A stretch of 21,724 nt of DNA from a virus. Position 1 is the stretch's first letter, and each line of letters begins with the position of its first letter. The notes beneath the pieces were generated by a model. It was not told the DNA's origin, made no database searches, and saw nothing but the letters and a program-made list of their open reading frames with translations. Where the stretch lies: IMG/VR virus record IMGVR_UViG_3300046500_000261, positions 1 through 21,724 of that record; one strand, written 5' to 3'. Both the position numbers and the translations under genes were made by a program. Shown in pieces: positions 1 to 7,618 of this stretch.

Positions 1-1650
1 TTGCCAGTCGGACTCTTGGAAAATGAGCCCGCCCTGATTGAGCGAGGCCCACAGTGCCGCGTATTGCGTGCGCGAGAGCAGCACGCCGTTGCATTTGATC
101 CAGCCCGCGCGCGGCGTGACGCGCGGCTCCCAGATAATCATGCCGATCTGCGCGTCGCGAATCGCCGAGGTCACAAACTGGGTGTTGGCAAGGCGCGCGT
201 CCTCGGAGCCCTTGGGCCCCGTCGGCGCGGTCGGCACGCCGGTGAGTGCCGGGCTATTGGTGAGTGCGATTGTGCCGAGGTCGGTCGAGTCAACGGTGAC
301 TCTCAGGCCCGAGCCGTCCGCCCCCCAACCCATGTAGAGCTTGTTGTTGCCTTGCGCGATGCCGCCGCCTTGCTGCACCGGCACGTAGCCGAGGCCGCCT
401 TGCTTGGTCGCGAGAATCGCATCGAGTCCTTCCACGCGCGCCACGTCCGTTCGCGCGAACACGAGCGAGGGCGTGACGGCTACGCCCACGGTGCCGAGTG
501 CCTGCACGATGCCGCACGTCCAGCCCGAGGACCAGAATGCGCGGTCGCTTCCGTCGCCGTTTTGCGAAACCATCAACTCGGACGCAAATACGCGCGGGTA
601 CGTCCACGCGGTATTCGTCTCGCCGATCCAGATACAGGGCAGGGCGCCATCGTTGCCAAAGCGCACCGTCATGCCGCGATCCGCCTGATCGCCGAGCACG
701 GCCGCGCTCGCGCTATCCCACGCGAGAGACGTGTTGCAGTGGCCCGCGAGTTGAATCGTCATCGAGCGGCGCGAGGCGAGTTCGAACACCTCGAGGCGCA
801 GCTTGATAAACGAGTCGCGCGAAGCGGAGTTCGGCGGCAATGCGATCTTGATTGCGCCGGTTGCGGAGCCGGTGACAGCGTAGGCGAGGCCGTCCGGGTT
901 GGTGACTCGCAGAATGCCCATCACACCCGAGCCGGTATTGATGCCGGTACGCGCGGGCACGAACTCAGCCGCCATTTCGGCAACCGAATGGCCCCAACGC
1001 TCCCATTTTGTCGGGTTGCTCGCGGGCGCCGCGCCGAGGTTGTTATCGACAAGCGAGCGGTACGTCTTGCCGTCGGTCGCGTAGAGAATGTGCGCGCCTT
1101 TCATGTAGTTGAAAGTCGCGTCGTATTCGCCCATGCCGCGCAGCTTGCCGACGTACTGCGTGTGCGGGTCGGACTTGGCCTCGTGCTGATTGATGAGCGC
1201 GGTCATGCCCGGCACGTCCGTTGTCACCTGCACGGTGACGGAATCGCGCGGGAACTCGGACACGTCGAACGTGTACGCGAACGGCACATCGAATTGCTTG
1301 GACTTGCGGAAAAGCGGCGTGTTGGCTTGGGACCAAACGGCCCATAGCGTGTTGCCCGCGTAGAAGCCGATTTCGCCGATATCGAGGTCGTTGGGACTCT
1401 TGCCGTTCGGATCGGTGTCGGTGATCGTCACGCCTACTTGAACCGAGGTCGGCGTGGGATTCGTGCCGCTCGAGATAGGAAAGCGCGCAACCTCGTTCAC
1501 GAGCGCCACGCGCGCGCCGGCGTTGGCATCGAGCGCATATTTGCCGGTGCCGATTGCGATGTGCGTGAGCTTGACCGCAACGCCGTTGGTGCCCGGCATG
1601 ATTGCAAGGCCGGCGGTCGTGATCTTGGGGTTAAGGACAGGAGTAGCCAT
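1..1650 (-). CDS. Phage tail fibre with tail-collar domain (3' end outside window)
   Basis: The reading frame opens at ATG 1650-1648 and stays open for 550 codons to the left edge, so the C-terminus is missing. The start is preceded by GAGG about 6 nt upstream. The N-terminus (MATPVLNPKITTAGLAIM, then KLTHIAIGTGKY) matches the attachment domain of P2/Mu-type tail fibres, which binds the baseplate. The middle contains a fibre segment with ILATKQGG, YVPVQQGGG and LRVTVDSTDLG. Near the truncated end, AGWIKCNG (W517, C520) followed by LSRTQYAALW is the phage tail-collar signature. Known role of the family: host receptor recognition. It is the last visible gene of the leftward baseplate operon, following the I-like gene at a distance of three genes. 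A TAGGAAAACGC motif lies 58 nt upstream of the start. I am confident of the fibre call; the receptor cannot be told. Confidence 0.9.
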   Translation of the reverse strand, partial: MATPVLNPKITTAGLAIMPGTNGVAVKLTHIAIGTGKYALDANAGARVALVNEVARFPISSGTNPTPTSVQVGVTITDTDPNGKSPNDLDIGEIGFYAGNTLWAVWSQANTPLFRKSKQFDVPFAYTFDVSEFPRDSVTVQVTTDVPGMTALINQHEAKSDPHTQYVGKLRGMGEYDATFNYMKGAHILYATDGKTYRSLVDNNLGAAPASNPTKWERWGHSVAEMAAEFVPARTGINTGSGVMGILRVTNPDGLAYAVTGSATGAIKIALPPNSASRDSFIKLRLEVFELASRRSMTIQLAGHCNTSLAWDSASAAVLGDQADRGMTVRFGNDGALPCIWIGETNTAWTYPRVFASELMVSQNGDGSDRAFWSSGWTCGIVQALGTVGVAVTPSLVFARTDVARVEGLDAILATKQGGLGYVPVQQGGGIAQGNNKLYMGWGADGSGLRVTVDSTDLGTIALTNSPALTGVPTAPTGPKGSEDARLANTQFVTSAIRDAQIGMIIWEPRVTPRAGWIKCNGVLLSRTQYAALWASLNQGGLIFQESDWQ

Positions 1651-1707
1651 TGATGCCTCGAGTTCGGATCAACCCATTTTCGAGGCACCTTTGCGCGCGC
1701 CGGCGGC

Positions 1708-1718
1708 GCGTTTTCCTA
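1708..1718 (-). promoter_or_regulatory. TAGGAAAACGC motif upstream of tail fibre
   Basis: The minus strand reads TAGGAAAACGC. Its first three bases are the stop codon of the upstream 164-aa gene, and it lies 58 nt before the tail-fibre ATG. The same motif recurs before the other leftward units. Its function as a promoter or factor-binding site is inferred from recurrence and position. Confidence 0.45.
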
Positions 1719-2210
1719 GTCGTCCAAGTAGCTCTCGCCGCCGATGCTGAAAAACATTTCCGAGATTTCACCGGCCATGCCGGCGGCGTCCTCCACTTTG
1801 AGCGCCATGCCGGCCGCGTCCATCACCGCGAGCACCGCAACGGCGCCGTTGCCGATTTCTGACGCAAGCCGATACTTCGTGCCGCTCTCATTCATGCCGT
1901 CCGCTTCGATCCGGTTGCCCGGATCGTGCTTTTGCACAGGCGGCAGCAGTTGGATCGTGCCGATAGCGCGCGCCCGGTAGTAGCGCCGGATTGCGTCCTC
2001 GAAACGGTCCTCGGAAAAGAGCCGGTCGCGCCCGTCCGCGCGCGGGTCGTTGGTCGTCAATAGCGCGCCCTCGAGGCGTTCGGTGAGTGGCAACTCGCGC
2101 GAGACGATGACAAGGCCCGTATCGGGATCGAGCGCGGCGAGAAGGTTCACCGCCGGGCCGAAATAGCCCGCGATGCGCGCCTGTATGCGGATCGCTTTCG
2201 TCTCAGCCAT
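1716..2210 (-). CDS. Hypothetical virion-cluster protein (164 aa)
   Basis: I do not recognise the family. The start is taken at ATG 2210-2208 (MAETKAIR) and not at the longer in-frame ATG at 2243, because the shorter start overlaps the stop of the upstream gene by 8 nt (ATGGCTGA), a typical coupled junction. The protein has an alanine- and glycine-rich C-terminal third ending in IGGESYLDD, with no signal peptide or clear membrane segment. It lies between an unknown 256-aa protein and the tail fibre in the baseplate operon, so a minor virion, tail-assembly or fibre-related role is plausible but unproven. Confidence 0.75.
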   Translation of the reverse strand: MAETKAIRIQARIAGYFGPAVNLLAALDPDTGLVIVSRELPLTERLEGALLTTNDPRADGRDRLFSEDRFEDAIRRYYRARAIGTIQLLPPVQKHDPGNRIEADGMNESGTKYRLASEIGNGAVAVLAVMDAAGMALKVEDAAGMAGEISEMFFSIGGESYLDD

Positions 2211-2973
2211 GTTGCACCGTCTCGATGTTGCCCTCGTCATCAATCGTGGTCGTGCTCGTTGCGCCCTCGCGCGAGAGCGTATCGACTTCGGTAATCACGC
2301 CATAGCCCGCCGGCGCGGCCTTGCCGTCGTTGGGCTCGCCCTTGCGCGGCGCCTGAAAGAGCGGCACGGTCGCGCGGATCGTGATATCGCCCACGAGTAT
2401 CGTGAGGTTCTTCTGATCGACGCCCGTATTGACCGCCCCAAAGTCGATCTGCTCGAGCACGGCCGGGAACTCGTGCGAGAGGCCCGCGAACTCGTGCGTG
2501 TGCATAAAGCGCCGGCCGCCCTCGCCGTTGCACCACAGGTTGAACTGCATCGCGATGGAGTGCGCGGTGCGCTTCTCAGCCGCCGCAATGACGATCTGCG
2601 CGCGGTACTCGTTCGCGCTCGAGCGGGCCTTGTAGGCGCGCTGCAATGGATCGTCGGGAAATGAGATATCGACGGCCGTGCCGACGGCAATGGAGAACTC
2701 GGGGAGCACCGGAGTGAAGTCTTTCGCCACGGCCACGAACACGACAGGCAGCATGGAGGAGAGGCCGGGCTTGCCGGTGTTATCGTTTTTGCGCCACTCG
2801 CTCATCATCAACTCTACTTGGTCGATGATGCGCCCCGGCGCCCACACGATAGCCTTTTTGACATCGCGCGCGCAGTACTCCTCCATCGAGGGCGTATCGG
2901 GCACGAGCGCGTTGAAAAAGCGCACGAGGTATTGGCCGAGGCCCACTTCCACAGGTGTGAGCAGGTCCATCAT
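2203..2973 (-). CDS. Hypothetical virion-associated protein (256 aa)
   Basis: No family is recognised with confidence. The product begins MMDLLTPVEVGLGQYLVRFF and has a mixed alpha/beta composition. It has a helical stretch (RAYKARSSANEYRAQIVIAA), a central HTHEFAGLSHEFPAVLEQ, and a beta-like NLTILVGDITIRATVPLF near residue 205-225. Short proteins with this kind of assembly-domain look, within tail operons of myoviruses, are often tail-completion or terminator proteins; that is an analogy only. The start overlaps the upstream stop by ATGA (2970-2973) and the end overlaps the downstream start by 8 nt, so translation is probably coupled on both sides. Confidence 0.75.
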   Translation of the reverse strand: MMDLLTPVEVGLGQYLVRFFNALVPDTPSMEEYCARDVKKAIVWAPGRIIDQVELMMSEWRKNDNTGKPGLSSMLPVVFVAVAKDFTPVLPEFSIAVGTAVDISFPDDPLQRAYKARSSANEYRAQIVIAAAEKRTAHSIAMQFNLWCNGEGGRRFMHTHEFAGLSHEFPAVLEQIDFGAVNTGVDQKNLTILVGDITIRATVPLFQAPRKGEPNDGKAAPAGYGVITEVDTLSREGATSTTTIDDEGNIETVQHG

Positions 2974-3845
2974 GCGAGCCCGAATTTGCGGCGCACGAGC
3001 GTGAGCGCGTCATCGTTGACCGAGCGCGCCTTTTCCTCGGGCGGCGCCTCGAATGGCGTGAGCGCGCCGGTCTGGAACGAGCGCACGCGCGCCTCAAAAT
3101 CGGCGGTCGCACGCCCGCCGGTGAGCACCGGTGCATGGCCCGTCGAGTCAAGCATCACGGTCTGATCGCCGCCGCGCGCGGCGAGCATCGAGAGCATTTC
3201 CTCGTTCTCCTCGCGCACCCGCTCGAGCGTTTGCATGGCAAGGGTGTGATCCGCTTGCAGCGAGTCGAAAATCGCCATGAATGCGCGCGCTTGGCTTGCC
3301 TGCTCGGCAATGGCCGAATCGAGGATCATGCCGGGCTCGAGCGCATCGGCCGAGTCGAACATCACGCCATCGAGCAGGTAGCCGCGATTGGTCGTGTAGT
3401 TGGGCTCGAGCACGTAGTCAAAGCCGTTGAACTGCGTGGCAACCGAGCCCGCGCGCGAGGGTTCGGCCTTGATTGCCGAGGAGAAGCCGCCGGCCTTGCT
3501 CGAAAAGAGCCGCGCGGCCGTTTGGCCCGGCACCGTATCGAGGAATTCGCTTTCGTGCGTGATCGTGCCGTCGGGCTCGGCGTGCAGGTACGTCGTCACG
3601 AGCGCGGGCTCGATGTAAATCTGCTCGCCACCGTCCATGATCCACTCAGGCGGGCGCATCCCGTATTTCATGCGGATCAGGTGCCCGTAATAGCCGTGCA
3701 GGTCACGGTTTTTCACGCGCTCTTGCACCGCCGGCGAGTTCACAAGGCGCGCGAGCGCGGCCGTGTCGAATTGCCGCTCGGCGCCGTGGTATTTGCGCCC
3801 GCGCTCATGCACGTTGTATTTGATCTTGCCGGTTTTCATTCCCAT
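2970..3845 (-). CDS. Putative prohead protease / scaffold-like protein
   Basis: The first ~130 residues follow the layout of T4 gp21-type capsid maturation proteases. There is an N-terminal strand with NVHERGRKY (compare the NGRxY signature), then VQERVKNRDLHGYYGHLIR with His55. Next come YIEPALVTTYLHA and TITHESEFLDT (His97), then SKAGGFSSAI with Ser122/Ser123 in the position of the nucleophile motif. The C-terminal part is helical and probably coiled-coil (SLQADHTLAMQTLERVREEN), as in a scaffold domain fused to the protease. Role if correct: capsid assembly and cleavage of core proteins. What is odd is the location: it lies between baseplate/tail genes, 5 nt from the I-like gene, and not beside head genes. 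No search was possible, so the assignment rests on motif layout only. Confidence 0.5.
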   Translation of the reverse strand: MGMKTGKIKYNVHERGRKYHGAERQFDTAALARLVNSPAVQERVKNRDLHGYYGHLIRMKYGMRPPEWIMDGGEQIYIEPALVTTYLHAEPDGTITHESEFLDTVPGQTAARLFSSKAGGFSSAIKAEPSRAGSVATQFNGFDYVLEPNYTTNRGYLLDGVMFDSADALEPGMILDSAIAEQASQARAFMAIFDSLQADHTLAMQTLERVREENEEMLSMLAARGGDQTVMLDSTGHAPVLTGGRATADFEARVRSFQTGALTPFEAPPEEKARSVNDDALTLVRRKFGLA

Positions 3846-3850
3846 TGCGC

Positions 3851-5164
3851 TTACCTTGTCAGTTTGCCGATTGCCATAAAGGGCATCACGCCCGATGCGC
3901 CGTTTGCCACGGCAAGCCCGCCCTCGGCGGCGCCGAGGTTTTCGAACACGGTTGAAAGTTGTAGCTCGAGCATCAGCCGCGCGGCGAGCGTGGAGCGAAA
4001 CGCCTTGGTGATTTCGAGCAGGCCAAGCCCGTTGTCGATGGACACAGGCAGCGTCACGCGCACGCGCCCAGTGCGAAACATCGTGAGCGCGGCCGGCGGC
4101 GGCGCGTTGGGCACGTTAAACGTGGCGGTGCCTTGCGCGTCCACCGTGAAGTCCGTCGTCGTCACCGCCGCGCCGACAGTCTTGATGTAGCGCGAGATAC
4201 GGTCGCGCTCGAGTTGCGCGCCCCAAACGTAGAACGTGTCGCCGGCCGCGCCCGTATCGTTTATCGGGTCGATCACGCAGTTCACATAGCCCGAGGCGGC
4301 CGTGAGCGGCACCGTGGCGAGCACGGTTACGCGCGTCCACCCGAGCCCGAGCGTGGCGTAAGTCGCGCCGATGGTGAGGCCCGCCGAGTCCTTCAACCAC
4401 ACGCGCACATCGCCCGTCAGCGTGCCCGAGCGCATCCACACAGACATTGCGTACACCTTGCCCTGCGGCGCGGCATCGTTGAAGTTCTGCCAGATGTAGT
4501 GGTTGCCGGCGGCCGTGCGCGTGACAAGCGCGGCCGTGTTCGTGCCATCGGGCGCAACTGACGCGTTCGGCGTAATCGTGCAGTTGACGCGGCCCCAGTA
4601 GGCGGTGGCCGACGGGAATTCAGAGCCCGTAAAGAGGTTGGTGCGCGCGAACGAAAAGAGTTGCGAGCGGCCTTGCCAGTCCGTCACGAACACATCGGGC
4701 ACGTCCTCGTTGCCTTCCGGGTCGTACACCGCTTCGAAGTTGTTGCCGAGGTCCGTATCGGCAAGCGGCCGGCGGTCGGCGGGGTAGTTCGCCGAGGTGG
4801 CAATCGGATGCCAGAGCGGCTCCACTTTCCACACGCCGGGCCACACCGATTGCAGGTATTGCTTGAGAAAGATGAGCCCGCGCCTCGGATTGCGCGCGCG
4901 TGCGGCCTTGAGCAGAAACGCCGTGCGCGTCGCATCGCGCCGCACGATAGCGAGGCCCCAGTCTTTCAGCGTGCGCTCGATGAGTTCGGTGTTGCCGAGG
5001 TGCGGCATACCCGAGACGTTCACTTGGCGCTCGAGCGGGCGCAGCGTGTCGTTGAACACCTGCATGATGAGCGCCTTGAACTCGGCTTCGAACGCGTCGA
5101 ATTCCGCGCTATTGCGCAGCGGTTGCAGGTCGGGCGCGTCGATAGCGCGCAGAGCCGTTGTCAT
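3851..5164 (-). CDS. Tail protein I-like baseplate protein with inserted sugar-binding-type domain
   Basis: Residues 1-165 resemble P2 gpI / Mu gp48-type baseplate proteins in position and style: it directly follows the J-like gene, 3 nt away, and contains ARNPRRGLIFLKQYLQ. Residues about 166-345 look like an independent jelly-roll module common in phage proteins. The module has NLFTGSEFPSATAYW, then NASVAPDGTNTAALV, then VYAMSVWMRSG, and ends in YVWGAQLERDRISRYIKT. The chain then returns to a baseplate-like C-terminus (TATFNVPNAPPP through VRVTLPVSIDNGLG to residue 437). P2-type gpI is usually around 180-200 aa, so this protein is more than twice the normal length, and the extra length is largely this insert. 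The module family is often linked to carbohydrate binding. Binding a surface sugar at the baseplate is inference. Confidence 0.75.
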   Translation of the reverse strand: MTTALRAIDAPDLQPLRNSAEFDAFEAEFKALIMQVFNDTLRPLERQVNVSGMPHLGNTELIERTLKDWGLAIVRRDATRTAFLLKAARARNPRRGLIFLKQYLQSVWPGVWKVEPLWHPIATSANYPADRRPLADTDLGNNFEAVYDPEGNEDVPDVFVTDWQGRSQLFSFARTNLFTGSEFPSATAYWGRVNCTITPNASVAPDGTNTAALVTRTAAGNHYIWQNFNDAAPQGKVYAMSVWMRSGTLTGDVRVWLKDSAGLTIGATYATLGLGWTRVTVLATVPLTAASGYVNCVIDPINDTGAAGDTFYVWGAQLERDRISRYIKTVGAAVTTTDFTVDAQGTATFNVPNAPPPAALTMFRTGRVRVTLPVSIDNGLGLLEITKAFRSTLAARLMLELQLSTVFENLGAAEGGLAVANGASGVMPFMAIGKLTR

Positions 5165-5167
5165 CGC

Positions 5168-6610
5168 TTAATGGCTCCACTGACCATCGTTGTACGTCGC
5201 CTGCGTCACGTTCACCGTGAGGCTTGCATCGGACACGTAGCGGAACTGCTCGGGCAGCAGATTGGTCTGCGCGGGCAGGGTGATCTGAAAGTCCGAGCCG
5301 TCATCCTGCAAGGCGACGATGTTCTTTTTGAGCGCGTCGGTGATTTTCTTGTTCGACAGGCGGATCATGCCTTGGCGCACGGCCGCCGCGTCGCGCCCGT
5401 AGAGCGCAAGCACCTGCGCGCGAATCTGCGCCTCCACGTCGCCGGTGTCATGCACGACGGACACTTGCGCATTGATCGTGAGGGGCAGCGGGGTTTCCAC
5501 CGCATCAACAAATTTCACCCAGTACGAATCGTCGGCGGCGGCAACCACGTTGCGAATCGACTTTTGCAGCGCCGCGATCTGATCGGCGGTAGTCGCGCCG
5601 TCCGAGAGCACCGCGATAAATTGCCGGTTGATGTTCTGCACGTTGGGCCCGCGCACGCTCTCCTCAACCTGCTCATTCCAGACGGACAGGAATCGCAGGT
5701 TCAGCAGATTGCGGCGGATCAGAAAATCGAAGTTGCCGAGATACACCGCGCTACCGTCATAGCCGCTCGGGTAGGTCGCCAACTGGCGTAGCACCTCGAT
5801 ATCGACGGGATCGGCGCCGGGATTCACGACGCTCGCGAGCTTGAACGTCAGCGCCCGGTCGGCGGTCGTCGTGGTTGCCTCGAGCGTGAATGCCGCGTTG
5901 GTCGCGAGGTCGGTCGCGCCAAGCGTCTCCTCGATGAGCAGCGAGACGGTCGCGCCCGCGTCCGGTTGCGTGCCAAAGGTGTTCGCCCAACCGAATTTCA
6001 CGAACAGGCGCCGTTGCTCATCGGTGACGATATCGAACGCGGGATCGTCGGCGGCCACGTTGGCGAACTCGGGCGCGTAGTAATACTGCGCGCCATCGAC
6101 GCTCACATACACGCCGCTCACGCACTGATCGGCGTCCGAGTTCTCGGGAATCTGCACCGCGTAGAAGGGCGCCGATTGATCGACGGTCGCGCTCTCGGCG
6201 CGCGTGGTCATTTGCTTAACAAGCAGTGTGGCGGTGCCGCCGGCGGGCACGGTCGCGTTGGTCTGCGCGGTGTACACGCGCCCGTTCTGATCGAGCAGGC
6301 GCCGCCCGGCGGTGATTGGCACGCTCACGGTGCCGGGATTGGTCGCCGTGATCGTCATTGTGGGCGGGATCGCGAACGGCAAGATGCCTTTCATGGCCGC
6401 GTCCGCGAGCACGGTCGTGTCACGCGTTTTCGAGAACGGCTCGAGCATCGCAATGTCGAGTTGCTCCGAGAGCATCCCAAACATGGTTGCCACCGCGCCC
6501 ATTGGCGCGAGTAGCGTCGGGTCGCCCGCCTGATAGTAGAGCGCCAGCGCCGGAAAGTTCGTGATTATGGCCGCGAACTTGGCGAGGAAGTCATCGCGCG
6601 TATAAGCCAT
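5168..6610 (-). CDS. Baseplate J / gp6-like wedge protein
   Basis: The start is taken at ATG 6610-6608 (MAYTRDDFLAKF). A longer open frame upstream overlaps the gp25-like gene and has unrelated, low-quality sequence. The 480-aa product shows the usual order of baseplate J/gp6-type proteins. First comes a helical N-terminus (ATMFGMLSEQLDIAML), then ILPFAIPPTMTITATNPGT and VPITAGRRLLDQNGRVYTA, the ring-forming beta region. The C-terminus has DVEAQIRAQVLALYGRDA and LPEQFRYVSDASLTVNV. Known role of the family: wedge subunits that build the baseplate ring and trigger sheath contraction. It lies 1 nt after the gp25-like gene and 3 nt before the I-like gene. This is the strongest sign in the window that the phage has a contractile tail. 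Confidence 0.8.
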   Translation of the reverse strand: MAYTRDDFLAKFAAIITNFPALALYYQAGDPTLLAPMGAVATMFGMLSEQLDIAMLEPFSKTRDTTVLADAAMKGILPFAIPPTMTITATNPGTVSVPITAGRRLLDQNGRVYTAQTNATVPAGGTATLLVKQMTTRAESATVDQSAPFYAVQIPENSDADQCVSGVYVSVDGAQYYYAPEFANVAADDPAFDIVTDEQRRLFVKFGWANTFGTQPDAGATVSLLIEETLGATDLATNAAFTLEATTTTADRALTFKLASVVNPGADPVDIEVLRQLATYPSGYDGSAVYLGNFDFLIRRNLLNLRFLSVWNEQVEESVRGPNVQNINRQFIAVLSDGATTADQIAALQKSIRNVVAAADDSYWVKFVDAVETPLPLTINAQVSVVHDTGDVEAQIRAQVLALYGRDAAAVRQGMIRLSNKKITDALKKNIVALQDDGSDFQITLPAQTNLLPEQFRYVSDASLTVNVTQATYNDGQWSH

Positions 6611-6611
6611 T

Positions 6612-6902
6612 TCAAGCGCCTCCCAAGTCGGTTGCGGTGCCGCCCACTTCGATGAAAATGCGCGTCTTGTCGGGCCCTTCGTTGACCGCGTAGAGGTTGG
6701 TCTGATCGGCCGCCATCGCGCCCACAAGCGGCACGTCTGAGCGCAGCTTGTTGAGCACCGCGTCAGCGAGGCCGCTACGCTGCGGTTGTTGCAGCAGGTC
6801 GGGAACGATGGAGCCGTAGGACGAGCCGAGATAGCCATTCACCGGCGTCTCGAGCCAGTGCTTGACCATGCGTTGCGTGTCGGATGCGGAGATTTTTGCC
6901 AT
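6612..6902 (-). CDS. gp25-like baseplate wedge protein
   Basis: This 96-aa protein opens the leftward baseplate operon. It has the hallmarks of the T4 gp25 / P2 gpW family: a core of LETPVNGYLGSSYGSIVPDL (compare TxxGxxxxxPxxGsxl), a middle helix (LADAVLNKLRSDVP), and a final beta segment TRIFIEVGG. Length fits the family (about 100-140 aa, here at the short side). The family forms part of the baseplate wedge next to gp6, and the next gene here is indeed gp6-like. The start ATG 6902-6900 has no good Shine-Dalgarno sequence. A TAGGAAAACGC motif lies 39 nt upstream, and a small hairpin CTCTG-TCA-CAGAG (6925-6937) lies in the leader. Confidence 0.65.
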   Translation of the reverse strand: MAKISASDTQRMVKHWLETPVNGYLGSSYGSIVPDLLQQPQRSGLADAVLNKLRSDVPLVGAMAADQTNLYAVNEGPDKTRIFIEVGGTATDLGGA

Positions 6903-6940
6903 GCGATGAGTCTATGGGCGTGCGCTCTGTCACAGAGGTG

Positions 6941-6951
6941 GCGTTTTCCTA
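6941..6951 (-). promoter_or_regulatory. TAGGAAAACGC motif upstream of baseplate operon
   Basis: The minus strand reads TAGGAAAACGC, 39 nt before the ATG of the gp25-like gene. No acceptable -35 hexamer lies 17 nt before the bases that would form a -10, so it does not look like an ordinary sigma70 promoter. Its promoter role is inferred from recurrence. Confidence 0.5.
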
Positions 6952-6959
6952 CGCGGTGC

Positions 6960-6979
6960 AATAGCGATATCTCGCTATT
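6960..6979. promoter_or_regulatory. Perfect inverted repeat, candidate operator between divergent operons
   Basis: AATAGCGA-TATC-TCGCTATT is a perfect 8-bp inverted repeat with a 4-nt centre. It lies in the 147-nt space between the leftward baseplate operon and the rightward accessory operon, just upstream of the rightward -35 and next to the TAGGAAAACGC site. Symmetry and location suit a dimeric repressor or activator. The binding protein is unknown; the HTH proteins encoded at 7329, 8153 and 8494 are candidates. Confidence 0.45.
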
Positions 6980-6983
6980 CTGC

Positions 6984-7012
6984 TTGCGCTTACTTGCATA
7001 ACGCTATTATTA
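6984..7012 (+). promoter_or_regulatory. Candidate sigma70-type promoter for first accessory cassette
   Basis: TTGCGC (6984-6989) and TATTAT (7005-7010) or TTATTA (7007-7012) give -35 and -10 elements with a 15- or 17-nt spacer in an AT-rich patch. Initiation near 7017 would leave about 30 nt of leader before the ATG at 7050. The candidate operator ends 4 nt upstream of the -35. Confidence 0.4.
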
Positions 7013-7049
7013 TTTCTGTACCTGATTAGCCGAACCAATCGAAATACAA

Positions 7050-7271
7050 ATGACCATCGGCCTTAAATTCGTCTGCCGAAAGTGCGGCACCATGCACCCG
7101 AGGCGCAACCTTGCCGTGGAGTGTTGCTCGGTGAGCGAGGTGCTTACGACTGACGAACTCGAGGCCATCGGACAGCAGCGGCTATTCGGGGAAAGCGCAC
7201 CGACAGTTGAGACGCGGGAGCCGGTCGCCGTTGAAGGTGGCGGCACAACGAAACAAATGCGTCTGTTCTAA
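7050..7271 (+). CDS. Small Cys-rich protein ending in a clamp-binding-like motif
   Basis: This 73-aa hypothetical protein has CRKC at residues 9-12 and CC at 25-26. Together they could bind one zinc ion, as in a treble-clef or zinc-ribbon knuckle. The C-terminus is QMRLF (residues 69-73), which fits the QxxLF pentapeptide that bacterial polymerases and repair proteins use to dock on the beta sliding clamp; Pol II, for example, ends with QLGLF. The start has only a weak ribosome site (GAAAT). It is the first gene of the rightward cassette, divergent from the baseplate operon. Function is unknown. A DNA-associated small protein recruited to the replication clamp is the working idea. Confidence 0.65.
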   Translation: MTIGLKFVCRKCGTMHPRRNLAVECCSVSEVLTTDELEAIGQQRLFGESAPTVETREPVAVEGGGTTKQMRLF

Positions 7272-7328
7272 TGCAGTTGAGAGTCGGTGATACCCAAAAA
7301 CCGGTTTGCAACGAAAGGAATAAAAACG

Positions 7329-7502
7329 ATGCCCGCACGAAAATCGGCAGAAGTGAAGGAGGCCGTTGATCTAGTCATTTCCGGCAAGGTAAAAACGGCC
7401 TACGCGGCGGCCAAGCAAATGGGTGTGGCGGAATCGTCCATCGCCCGCGATCCGCGCTACCGGGCGTGGCGCAAGGCGCGCAAAGAGCGCCTTCTGAAGT
7501 AA
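7329..7502 (+). CDS. 57-aa helix-turn-helix protein
   Basis: The start is set at ATG 7329 because AGGA lies 9 nt upstream; an earlier in-frame ATG at 7287 has no comparable site. The sequence VKEAVDLVISGKVKTAYAAA, followed by KQMGVAESSIARDPRYRAW, reads as a compact homeodomain-like (Psq/transposase-type) HTH with a basic tail (RKARKERLLK). Proteins of this size and kind in phages usually act as transcriptional regulators, but no target is shown. It is followed by 116 nt without a gene, where a new promoter lies, so it may form a short unit with the preceding gene. Confidence 0.7.
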   Translation: MPARKSAEVKEAVDLVISGKVKTAYAAAKQMGVAESSIARDPRYRAWRKARKERLLK

Positions 7503-7560
7503 CCCCCTCGAAACGCAAGTATCAATAAAGCCAACCGGGATGCCGTTATTGGCATATTGC

Positions 7561-7589
7561 TTGCAATCCATAACGTGAGCGCATACGAT
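7561..7589 (+). promoter_or_regulatory. Sigma70-like promoter P1 with shared 15-mer
   Basis: TTGCAA (7561-7566), a 17-nt spacer and TACGAT (7584-7589) make a sound promoter for the gene at 7619. Bases 7572-7586, AACGTGAGCGCATAC, are identical to 14168-14182 in a second promoter. Two small inverted repeats lie just upstream or over the -35: ATGCC-GTTATT-GGCAT (7540-7555) and ATTGC-TT-GCAAT (7556-7567). These are possible operator halves. Confidence 0.6.
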
Positions 7590-7618
7590 ATAAGTGCGCT
7601 GCAATGAGGAAAACAACG

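Noticed and set aside
1-1347. A 448-codon open frame on the plus strand opposite the tail fibre
   Set aside because: It is Arg/His/Ala-rich with no recognisable motif. The opposite strand encodes a clear tail fibre, and high GC content makes long antisense frames common.
3135-5791. Long plus-strand frames of 351 and 376 codons
   Set aside because: They lie opposite the protease-like, I-like and J-like genes, have antisense composition and no coding motifs or ribosome sites.
6611-6838. A 76-codon N-terminal extension of the J-like protein
   Set aside because: It overlaps almost the whole gp25-like gene in another frame and has no family resemblance; ATG 6610 gives the expected N-terminus.
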